A DNA stretch of 6,361 nt from Chloroflexota bacterium (GTDB lineage Bacteria; Chloroflexota; Anaerolineae; Anaerolineales; UBA11579): NCBI GenBank assembly GCA_003486225.1, contig DNGN01000183.1:10200-16560 (forward strand), read 5' to 3'. Positions within the stretch are counted from its first letter, which is position 1. Each line of letters starts with the position of its first letter. Made by a program: the position numbers and the translations under genes. The notes beneath the pieces are model-generated. The model made no database searches. It had not been told where the DNA came from and saw only the letters and a list, made by a program, of their open reading frames with translations. Below are positions 1 through 6,200 of this stretch, piece by piece.

Positions 1-1
1 C

Positions 2-187
2 TTGGAAACCCTGCAATCTCCAGGTGAACTATACGGCCAGAAGATCGGGCCGCTGCAAATGCAGCGCACTGTAAATTTTGAACAGGTTGCTGCATGGCGG
101 TATTGGGTGCCAGACATTTTAAGCCTCGCAGTAATTGGTGTAACGGTTTGGGGCCTGGCTTCGATCCTGAAGTTGATTTGGTCTTAA
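2..187 (+). CDS. C-terminal end of an unrecognised membrane protein (5'-truncated by window)
   Basis: This is the last 61 codons of a gene that begins upstream of the window, ending in TAA at 185-187. The TTG at position 2 is in frame but has no visible ribosome binding site, so it is more likely an internal Leu codon than a start. The visible part is a polar stretch (LETLQSPGELYGQKIGPLQM) followed by one strongly hydrophobic segment encoded at about 116-178 (ILSLAVIGVTVWGLASILKL), which stops only a few residues before the C-terminus. The fragment is therefore a membrane-anchored C-terminus with almost no tail beyond the helix. The family cannot be identified from this piece. It lies 19 bases upstream of the giant FHA/Ig gene on the same strand and is probably co-transcribed with it. 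In-frame coding is convincing because of the clean helix and the tight spacing to a good downstream ribosome binding site. Confidence 0.72.
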   Translation: METLQSPGELYGQKIGPLQMQRTVNFEQVAAWRYWVPDILSLAVIGVTVWGLASILKLIWS

Positions 188-195
188 AAATATAC

Positions 196-200
196 AAAGG
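196..200 (+). promoter_or_regulatory. Ribosome binding site of the giant FHA/Ig gene
   Basis: AAAGG lies six bases before the ATG at 207 (spacer TTTAAC). It is the only purine-rich Shine-Dalgarno-like element near that start. It sits in the 19-base gap after the upstream stop codon, which fixes 207 as the start and fits translation from a polycistronic message. Confidence 0.75.
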
Positions 201-206
201 TTTAAC

Positions 207-3200
207 ATGGCAGAACAAACATTACCTCAACTTGGAACTTCTATTCAGGAAAAAACATTCCACCAACCCGTTGTGAATATCGGTAGCCATCCCGAGAATG
301 ACATCGTATTAATTGGTGATCTGATTCTGCCCTTCCATGCTTCTGTGACCATCCAGAATGGGGCCTATTCCATGATCTTGCTGGCCCCTGAAGCCGAAGC
401 CCAACTGGACGGGGAAGTTCATCGGGGGCGGGGATTTTCATTCGTCCAGAATCAACGCCTGGAAATTGGTCACAATGTCTTTCTGTTTCAAAAAAATGGC
501 TCAGAAGACGGGATCAAAGTATTGATATCCCAACCTGCCACCAGCCTGGACCCAGAAACCTATGAGCTGGAGGTGGATGAGGAAGCTATATTGGTGAATG
601 TGCTTACCCCACCTGAGGAAATTGATGTTGAACAAACAGCCACTTTTGAGATTGAGGTAGTAAACGCCGGGCCGGTTGTGGCCAGCTTTTTTGTTTCTGT
701 AGAAGGGATCCGCCAGGATGTGGTGGAGATTTCTCCCCAGATGCTGAACCTGAACGAAGGGCAGAAGAAAACAGTGACGGTCAGTATCACCCCGCCGCGT
801 GATCCTGCCAGCGAGGCCGGAAATTATTTGCTGGATGTGGTGGTCTCTTCCCCCAATTACCGAGGCCATTTTGGGGTCGGACAGATCGATTTGACCATCC
901 ACCCCTATTATGATTTTGTGCTGGGGAACCTGAACCCAAGGCAGCAGCGGATCCCATGGAGAAAAAAGACGGGTAAAAGCGTGCTGCCGATCAGCAACAG
1001 CGGGAATACCGAAGCCGAATTCAGTGTGATGGCGCTGGATGAGGAAAACGGGTGCGCGTTTGATTTTGATATCAGCGAGGATTTGCAGCTCACCCGCCAG
1101 GCCACGGTGACTCTTCCTCCCGGACATACCCTCGACCTGCCGATTTCAATCACCCCGCATAAGCAAAAGCTGTTTGCCATGCGAGCCAGGCGATATCATT
1201 ACACCACCACTGTGCAGGTCCTGGGGGATATCAGTTCCCCGCAGATTGTCAGCGGCTCTGTATCCAGTGCCCCGCTGTTTGGCTGGTGGGCGATTGTTTT
1301 GAGCGTGATTACAGTGGTGCTGGGCTTGTTCTTGCTATTACAGCCCACCATCCATGCTTTTGGGGTGGCGGCAGGTAAAGATATTATTGAATTGGGAGAT
1401 ACGACCAAGTTAACCTGGGAGGTTTCTCCCTTTGTCAGCCGCTTGAATATCACCAACCTTGAAGACGTGGAGATCAGCCGCGGCCAGACAACCCTCACAG
1501 TTTCTCCCCGCAAGACAACCACCTACGAACTGGTTGCCGGAAACTGGCTTTCCGGTATATTCGGCATTGACCGGTCTCGCTCGAAAACGGTGCTTGTTAT
1601 CCCGCCTTCGCCAGAGATCGGTGTTTTTGAGATCGATCGGGATGAGGTGGATAAGGGCCAGCCGGTCAATGTGCGCTGGTCGGTGACAAAGGCGGACACT
1701 GTCTTTTTGACGGTGGATAAGGTGGTCTACGAGCTGCCGCCAGCGGAATTCAGCGGTGAGCAGCAGTTTATTTTGAATGATGATTCGATCATCACCCTGG
1801 AAGCGGTAAATGCTTCCGGCAGTGAGCTGCGCAGCTATTTTGTCAACGTGGTCCCGCCAGAGATCACGGTAAATGCCTTTACAGTCTGGGTGCGGCCGGA
1901 AGGTGCGGCAATGAATTATCAGGCAAGGAAGGGGTTGAGTCCGGATGCTTATTTGCAGGACCCCGTGCCCGGTGGTATCCCGGACCTCAACTTCCCGGTC
2001 AAGCTGGTCTCGTTGGTGCCAGACGGTTTCGATCAAGATGGGGGAATCAAGTACCGGGTGGAATTTTTCCAGCCGGACCGTGAGCTGGATAAGGGCGAGC
2101 AAGTGATGCTGCAGTGGGATGTGGCTGGTGTGGAGACAGTCAATATCTCCCCATTTACCGAAGCGCTGCCAAATAAGGGCGTGCAGCCTTTCTTCCCGCA
2201 GGAATCGATGAATTTTGTCATGACGGCGGTCAGCGGGGAGCTTGAAAAGCTGTATATGCTGCCGGTGAAAGTCTTTGATGGCGAGCCACCGGAGGCACCG
2301 AAGATCGAGTTCTTTAATGCGGCCCCTGCAGAGCTGACCGCACCAGGGGAACTTGAGTTTGCCTGGTCGGTATCCGGCGAGTGGACCCGGGTGCAGATCT
2401 CGAGCGGCGATAGCATTGCCGGAGACTTTTTATTCGCACAGGGCTTCCTCAAATACCGGGTTGCCGAGAGCACCACGTTTATCCTGACGGCCTGGAACGG
2501 CGATCTTTCATCGGCCATGCCGCTGGATATTAAGGTCTCCAATAAGCTGAATGTAAAGCTGGAAATTGCAGATGCCTACCCAACCGGGCTGTTCCAGGTC
2601 GGGGGCAAAACGACGGTGACGATTGATTTCCCTGAAGATCCAGATCCACAGCCGACCGGTACAGTCTATGTGACGGATGGGGTTTCGACCTGCACGATTG
2701 CACTGCCCGCCAAAACCTGCGACCTGGTCTTTAAAACGCCTGGTACCAAAACCATCACCGCCAGCTACCAGGGGGATGATATCTATGCCCAGACCACTTC
2801 TCAACCCTTTACCGGTGGCACTATTGAGGTGCAGAGTGCACAGGTCAACCTGATCCCAAGATTTTATGACTTGGATACTAAGAACCCGATCCCGGATATT
2901 GAAAATGTGGTCTTGCGTATGAACCAGGGCTTGTTCATCTCAGTTGAAGTGCAGCAGACTATGCTCCAGGCACCGCTGGATGATAACAAAAGCCATATCA
3001 GTGTGCGGGTATGTGATCAAAATATCAAGAACTGCATCTTCGCCGGGAGTGCTACGGTGAAACCGGCTGACCCGGCCAAATACCCCTGGCAGGCAGGCGG
3101 TGGCGAGTACTTTGCTGATATCGTGATCAAAGACTTCCGCGGAGCGGGCCTGTATACGCTGGTGTTGGATTTCATTAATGATACTAATTCGATTGACCCG

Positions 3201-6179
3201 ACCCAATTTGTGCAGCCGAACATTGAAGTCGGCAAAATGAGGGTTTATCTATCTTTGCCGCTATGCCAGGATCCGGATTCATTTACCAGTTGCCGGGTGG
3301 GTGTCGACGATCCACAAGATATGACCCTGCTTTTTGATATCAAGGTCTTTGATGACCAGGTTGGGCTATCGACGCTATTCCCTGCCCCAGTGGTAAGCGG
3401 TGCTGGGACACCCTTTGAATTAAGTGTGGATTCGAACCCCGGAAACCCGTGGGCATGTAGGGTTGTTTCCAAAAACAGCACGTCTGGCCCGGTACATAAG
3501 CTTGAATGTAACGGGTCTCTTGGGAGCGGCTTCCCACTGCCCAAATCCACCTTCCAGTTTGACTATACTTTTAGCAATACAGATCAGAATTATTACATGG
3601 GGAATGTAGAGGCAAGCCCATTCTCAAACAACTTCAACCTGAGCGTGCTGCAGCAGAGCTTCATAACTGTAGGCAACCTGACAGGCAAGGTGGTGGGTGA
3701 ACCCTTCCTGATCACGGCAAATGGCGGTGGGATCATCCAGGTGGTGGATGCTGGCGGTACCTTGATCCCCACGCTGTCCGTGCATATTGCCAATGCAGCC
3801 GATTTTCTGGATGTGCAGCAACCCACGAATTGTTCCATTAACCTCAGCGGTACCCTGATCATCCCAAGTGTGAATGCAGATTGTAAGGTTTACTTTACCA
3901 AAACAGGTATTGTGGAATTTACGGCCACCACACCCGGGGACAGCACTTACTCAGCTTCCTCGAGCCAGGTGATCTCTGTTTCGGTGCGCAAGCAGTCCAA
4001 TGTGACGGCAGATTGGCAGTACTATTCCGGAACCACGTATGTTGATTGGGCCAACTTAAAGGGCGAATGGACTGTGAATAAAGTTTTGAACAGCAGGATT
4101 GAATTGGGTGGTCTCACTTCGTACCAGCCGCTACTGGGCCGTAATTTATTGATCCAATTGCGGTATTCCAATTCTACACTCAGCCAGCAGTGTGATCTCC
4201 AGGGAACAGATGTTACCGAAACCGGTGCGAATACGAATGATTTCAACGTGGTCATCACTGAGGATACGAATATTTCAAAGGCGGTTGCTAATTTCTTTTT
4301 GGTGTGTAAAACGGCAATTTCCCCAGATTCGGTCATCCTGACAGTTGCATTTTCTGGGGTTGATCAGAGCAATGAATATTTCGATTTTCTGGTAGGAGAG
4401 GAATTGAGCAAATCACTGGTGATCATTCCAGGCTCGAACATCAATCTAACCCTTAGCTTGTTCCGAACATCAACAACCGGGGATAAAAGCATTACAATCC
4501 CTGCAACGGGTGGGATTGCTCTGGACATAAACGAAACATACAGGATCAGGATGAGGCTGAACACCTTTTCGACCTGGACCTGGGGAACTGCCCAGCCTTC
4601 GTTAAATCCCGAGTCTGCCAGTGTGAGTTTTTCAAGCTTGCTGGATGCAGAACTACAAAAATCAAACATGACTTGTGATAGCCCGGTTAGCCTGCAGGTG
4701 ACCAACCTGCAGGGAACTACTTCTACTTTCTGGTTTTGGGTATGGACGGATTGGACCTATGAACTGACCGGCGAATGCACGATTAAGTTTGACGGGGAAG
4801 CAGACTTTCTTACTGATCAAAGCATCATCGTTCGGTTCAACAGCACCAACCAGACCTGGCTGCAGGCAGCCAAAACTCTTTTGGTGGATAAGATCAAGAA
4901 ACAAGCTGTTACTCTGAGCTATAACCCTGCCAGTCCGATGAACTTTTATATCTACCAGGACCAAAATTTGGTGGTGACAGCCACGCCTGCGAATGACGGC
5001 ACATCCCTTGTGCCGGTCAACGGAGATAATTTCACTTTTTCACTGGGTACGTGTACCAATGCTGCTGCTGATTTCGTCAGCAATACGAGTACAACAGCAA
5101 CCTACAAACTCACCAGCAATACCGTTTGTTCAAATAGCGCTGGAACGGTCAATTACAACGGGACAATCAATTTTGCTCCCCTGACTGGCAATTCAATCAC
5201 ATTGTCCTTCATCAAACATAATTCCGGTGTAGGGGCCTTTACCCCTACTCCCAGTACGTTCACACAGAATACACCCAATACGGTCCGGGTAGTTCTGAAT
5301 GATACAGACCCGGGTTCGCATACCCCGGTTTTCACTGATGGAAATCTCGAAATCTGGCTGTATGACAATGGTGCGAAAACGGGAAATGCTGGTTACTCGA
5401 TCAGCTGCACCAATTGTACCTATTCCAGTACTAACCAGATGTATACAATTCCGGTCAGTGATAACCTGCGGAGTAGCACCACCAACCAGGTTGAATTTCA
5501 GGTGAATTTTTCACAACCACTTACGGATGTCAAGTTCCAATACCAGTACCGCAATTCAGCCAAATTCAATAATTCGACCACTCTGGGCAACAGTTCCACA
5601 TATACCGTGGTCAACCAGAGCCCGACAGTTACGATCACTGCGCCAGCGCCCAATAACGGCGGCCGCTACGATGTCCCCAACCCTGGGATGGCTTTGGTCT
5701 TTTCGGGGACTGCCAGCGATCCGGAAGATGGAAATCTGACTTCCAGTATTGTGTGGAGCTCTTCTCCGGCAGGCGTGACTGGAACCGGCGCCAATAGCAA
5801 CTCGGTTGTGTTGGGCCCGGGTACGTACACAGTGACAGCGACGGTAACGGATTCAACTGGCAATACCAGTACTGATACCCTGACGGTGGTCATGCCGAAT
5901 GCTGCTCCGGTGATAACCGTTACCTCACCAGCTAGCAGCCCCTACAATTCAGGAGATGGCCTGGTGACTTTTGCAGGGACGGCAACAGATTTGGAAGATG
6001 GCAATATCTCCAGTTCGCTGGTTTGGACCTCTGATCTGGACGGTGTATTATCCCCAGGTGGTGCCTCTTTTACCCTAACGACTGCATTAACCAAAGGCAG
6101 GCATACCATCACTGTTTCAGTGACTGACAGCAACAGTAGTACGAGCAGCACTCAGATTATAGTGATCGTGCCGCAATAA
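207..6179 (+). CDS. Giant single-pass membrane protein: FHA-like head, Ig-like modules, TM helix, long Ig/PKD-like extracellular stalk
   Basis: This is an intact 1990-residue protein, starting at ATG 207 behind AAAGG and ending in TAA at 6177-6179. Modules in order: FHA-like domain (about 8-97); two NEW3/CARDB-like Ig folds (about 143-234 and 239-337); one transmembrane helix (359-378); four repeats with a G-x(n)-W-x-V core (W404, W491, W637, W720); an Ig-like domain of the Big_3_5 kind (780-877, with PTGTVYVTDG and TKTITASYQGDD); a series of diverged cysteine-paired Ig-like modules (878-1802); and two PKD/HYR-like repeats (1803-1897, 1898-1989). There is no N-terminal signal peptide, no LPxTG and no catalytic motif. 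The likely topology is N-terminus in and C-terminus out. The single Cys before the helix (C283), against 18 in pairs after it, supports this. Such architecture normally means adhesion or scaffolding at the envelope, with the FHA part as an intracellular docking site. That role is inferred. The specific ligand is unknown and I do not recognise a named family. Confidence 0.93.
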   Translation: MAEQTLPQLGTSIQEKTFHQPVVNIGSHPENDIVLIGDLILPFHASVTIQNGAYSMILLAPEAEAQLDGEVHRGRGFSFVQNQRLEIGHNVFLFQKNGSEDGIKVLISQPATSLDPETYELEVDEEAILVNVLTPPEEIDVEQTATFEIEVVNAGPVVASFFVSVEGIRQDVVEISPQMLNLNEGQKKTVTVSITPPRDPASEAGNYLLDVVVSSPNYRGHFGVGQIDLTIHPYYDFVLGNLNPRQQRIPWRKKTGKSVLPISNSGNTEAEFSVMALDEENGCAFDFDISEDLQLTRQATVTLPPGHTLDLPISITPHKQKLFAMRARRYHYTTTVQVLGDISSPQIVSGSVSSAPLFGWWAIVLSVITVVLGLFLLLQPTIHAFGVAAGKDIIELGDTTKLTWEVSPFVSRLNITNLEDVEISRGQTTLTVSPRKTTTYELVAGNWLSGIFGIDRSRSKTVLVIPPSPEIGVFEIDRDEVDKGQPVNVRWSVTKADTVFLTVDKVVYELPPAEFSGEQQFILNDDSIITLEAVNASGSELRSYFVNVVPPEITVNAFTVWVRPEGAAMNYQARKGLSPDAYLQDPVPGGIPDLNFPVKLVSLVPDGFDQDGGIKYRVEFFQPDRELDKGEQVMLQWDVAGVETVNISPFTEALPNKGVQPFFPQESMNFVMTAVSGELEKLYMLPVKVFDGEPPEAPKIEFFNAAPAELTAPGELEFAWSVSGEWTRVQISSGDSIAGDFLFAQGFLKYRVAESTTFILTAWNGDLSSAMPLDIKVSNKLNVKLEIADAYPTGLFQVGGKTTVTIDFPEDPDPQPTGTVYVTDGVSTCTIALPAKTCDLVFKTPGTKTITASYQGDDIYAQTTSQPFTGGTIEVQSAQVNLIPRFYDLDTKNPIPDIENVVLRMNQGLFISVEVQQTMLQAPLDDNKSHISVRVCDQNIKNCIFAGSATVKPADPAKYPWQAGGGEYFADIVIKDFRGAGLYTLVLDFINDTNSIDPTQFVQPNIEVGKMRVYLSLPLCQDPDSFTSCRVGVDDPQDMTLLFDIKVFDDQVGLSTLFPAPVVSGAGTPFELSVDSNPGNPWACRVVSKNSTSGPVHKLECNGSLGSGFPLPKSTFQFDYTFSNTDQNYYMGNVEASPFSNNFNLSVLQQSFITVGNLTGKVVGEPFLITANGGGIIQVVDAGGTLIPTLSVHIANAADFLDVQQPTNCSINLSGTLIIPSVNADCKVYFTKTGIVEFTATTPGDSTYSASSSQVISVSVRKQSNVTADWQYYSGTTYVDWANLKGEWTVNKVLNSRIELGGLTSYQPLLGRNLLIQLRYSNSTLSQQCDLQGTDVTETGANTNDFNVVITEDTNISKAVANFFLVCKTAISPDSVILTVAFSGVDQSNEYFDFLVGEELSKSLVIIPGSNINLTLSLFRTSTTGDKSITIPATGGIALDINETYRIRMRLNTFSTWTWGTAQPSLNPESASVSFSSLLDAELQKSNMTCDSPVSLQVTNLQGTTSTFWFWVWTDWTYELTGECTIKFDGEADFLTDQSIIVRFNSTNQTWLQAAKTLLVDKIKKQAVTLSYNPASPMNFYIYQDQNLVVTATPANDGTSLVPVNGDNFTFSLGTCTNAAADFVSNTSTTATYKLTSNTVCSNSAGTVNYNGTINFAPLTGNSITLSFIKHNSGVGAFTPTPSTFTQNTPNTVRVVLNDTDPGSHTPVFTDGNLEIWLYDNGAKTGNAGYSISCTNCTYSSTNQMYTIPVSDNLRSSTTNQVEFQVNFSQPLTDVKFQYQYRNSAKFNNSTTLGNSSTYTVVNQSPTVTITAPAPNNGGRYDVPNPGMALVFSGTASDPEDGNLTSSIVWSSSPAGVTGTGANSNSVVLGPGTYTVTATVTDSTGNTSTDTLTVVMPNAAPVITVTSPASSPYNSGDGLVTFAGTATDLEDGNISSSLVWTSDLDGVLSPGGASFTLTTALTKGRHTITVSVTDSNSSTSSTQIIVIVPQ
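228..497 (+). other. FHA-like domain (about residues 8-97), phosphopeptide-binding residues degenerate
   Basis: The segment VVNIGSHPENDIVL (residues 22-35), followed by LPFHASV (41-47), has the spacing of the FHA signature IGR-S-x-x-NDIVL...SR-x-HA-x-V. A later LEIGHNVFLFQ matches the final strands of the fold. N31 and H44, which are structurally conserved in the family, are kept. The Arg after the first Gly is Ser27, the next Ser is His28, and the SR pair before the His is replaced by L-P-F. In canonical FHA domains the Arg and Ser contact the phosphate of phosphothreonine. The fold call is fairly secure; phosphothreonine binding is doubtful. Confidence 0.75.
633..1217 (+). other. Two Ig-like (NEW3/CARDB-type) modules between FHA domain and membrane helix
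   Basis: The first module (about residues 143-234) carries EIEVVNAG, LNEGQKKTVTVSITPPRD and NYLLDVVVSS. The second (about 239-337) carries VLPISNSGNTEAEFSV, LPPGHTLDLPISITPHKQ and YTTTVQVLG. The pattern 'x-V-x-N-x-G ... G-x-x-x-x-V-x-V-x-I-x-P' is typical of NEW3/CARDB-like beta sandwiches, which usually act outside the cytoplasm. Here they precede the only transmembrane helix and follow an FHA-like domain, so a cytoplasmic position is implied. A basic cluster (K319, K321, R326, R328, R329) lies about 30 residues before the helix. Confidence 0.6.
1281..1340 (+). other. Transmembrane helix of the giant protein (residues 359-378)
   Basis: GWWAIVLSVITVVLGLFLLL is an uncharged 20-residue hydrophobic run with an interfacial Trp pair at its N-terminal edge and a Q-P cap after it. 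It is the only such segment in the 1990 residues. Upstream basic residues (the last is R329) and downstream K391 are both far away, so charge alone does not settle orientation. The FHA-like head before the helix and the cysteine pairs after it favour N-in, C-out. Confidence 0.9.
1356..2544 (+). repeat. Four divergent Ig-like repeats with a G-x(n)-W-x-V core (residues about 384-779)
   Basis: The cores are GDTTKLTWEV (W404), GQPVNVRWSV (W491), GEQVMLQWDV (W637) and GELEFAWSV (W720). Most have a downstream strand such as TTTYELVAGN, SIITLEAVNASG, NFVMTAVSGE or TFILTAWNGD. This matches the common bacterial 'G-x-x-V-x-L-x-W-x-V ... T-x-x-Y-x-L-x-A-x-N' Ig-like repeat. The repeats are related at protein level only; I see no long DNA identity. 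Trp-to-Trp spacing is 87, 146 and 83 residues, so repeat 3 is preceded by about 60 extra residues. No cysteines occur in this block. It probably forms the membrane-proximal stalk. Confidence 0.72.
2545..2835 (+). other. Bacterial Ig-like domain of Big_3_5 type (residues about 780-876)
   Basis: The order TTVTIDF, PTGTVYVTDG, STCTIALPAKTC, TKTITASYQGDDIYAQTTS follows the familiar Ig-like repeat 'PTGTVTVTDG ... SCT-x-x-LPA-x-SC ... TKTLTATYSGD-x-x-FAAS'. C829 and C838 are the cysteine pair expected for that subtype. It is the best-conserved Ig module in the cysteine-containing half and serves as the template for reading the more diverged modules that follow. Confidence 0.8.
2836..5612 (+). other. 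Series of diverged cysteine-paired beta-sandwich modules (residues 877-1802)
   Basis: Approximate module boundaries are 877-1013, 1014-1151, 1152-1264, 1265-1403, 1404-1566, 1567-1673 and 1674-1802. Cysteines come in neighbouring pairs: 936/943, 1020/1029, 1084/1101, 1209/1226, 1329/1367, 1490/1524, 1616/1641 and 1734/1737. The module ending near 1264 (CKVYFTKTGIVEFTATTPGD then STYSASSSQVISVSVRKQS) is plainly another Big_3_5-like domain, and the junction KIKKQAVTLSYNPAS near 1566 resembles a linker between such repeats. The others are assigned from alternating-hydrophobic beta pattern, Asn/Ser/Thr richness and cysteine pairing, so their exact limits and fold are uncertain. Confidence 0.55.
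4691..4713 (+). repeat. Perfect 9-bp inverted repeat inside the coding region
   Basis: CCTGCAGGT (4691-4699) and its exact reverse complement ACCTGCAGG (4705-4713) flank a five-base loop, GACCA. It encodes SLQVTNLQG in frame. It is not followed by a T-run, so it is not a terminator. It may be chance, since each arm also contains the self-palindrome CCTGCAGG. Confidence 0.5.
5613..6173 (+). repeat. Two tandem PKD/HYR-like modules at the C-terminus (residues 1803-1897 and 1898-1989)
   Basis: Module A starts NQSPTVTITAPAPN and module B starts NAAPVITVTSPASS. Both contain F-[SA]-G-T-A-[ST]-D-x-E-D-G-N followed by S-S-[IL]-V-W-[ST]-S. Aligning residues 1831-1852 with 1921-1942 gives 14 identities in 22 positions with no gap. 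Each module ends in a T-[VI]-T-x-[ST]-V-T-D-S strand (A: TYTVTATVTDS; B: HTITVSVTDS). Acidic D-x-E-D-G-N loops of this kind can bind calcium in related folds, which is unproven here. Only one residue, a Gln, follows module B. Confidence 0.8.
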
Positions 6180-6186
6180 AAAGTTT

Positions 6187-6191
6187 AAGGA
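6187..6191 (+). promoter_or_regulatory. Probable ribosome binding site of the downstream lipoprotein gene
   Basis: AAGGA lies nine bases before TTG 6201. The later in-frame ATG at 6216 has no purine-rich element at a usable distance (TTGAAACCTGAATTC precedes it), and the earlier TTG at 6195 is too close at three bases. This element therefore favours TTG 6201 as the start, though it is weak evidence on its own. Confidence 0.5.
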
Positions 6192-6200
6192 ATATTGATA

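Noticed and set aside
94..276. Plus-strand open frame of 60 codons spanning the end of the upstream gene and the start of the giant gene
   Set aside because: It overlaps two better-supported frames and covers the ribosome binding site of the giant gene. The translation shows no domain or hydrophobic pattern.
501..1127. Antisense open frame of 208 codons
   Set aside because: It lies wholly opposite the giant gene, shows no recognisable domain and has no convincing ribosome binding site. It is explained as a shadow of the sense coding frame.
1410..2102. Antisense open frame of 230 codons
   Set aside because: It is fully opposite well-supported Ig-like repeats. The composition (many His, Arg, Asp, Ile) looks like a reverse-frame artefact, with no motif of its own.
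5229..5248. Hairpin GTAGGGG (5229-5235) / CCCCTAC (5242-5248) with a 6-base loop, considered as a terminator
   Set aside because: It lies in the middle of the open coding frame and is followed by TCCCAGT, not a T-run. The stem is only seven base pairs.
5310..5328. Imperfect GC-rich dyad around CCGGGT and ACCCCGG
   Set aside because: It has one mismatch or bulge in a short stem inside the coding frame, with nothing regulatory around it.
207..6179. Possible frameshift or gene fusion within the very long frame
   Set aside because: The frame is uninterrupted, beta-sandwich patterns run continuously through it, and no internal start with a strong ribosome binding site marks a former gene boundary.
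6180..6200. Possible transcription terminator between the giant gene and the lipoprotein gene
   Set aside because: The gap is AT-rich but has no inverted repeat. It contains only a probable ribosome binding site.
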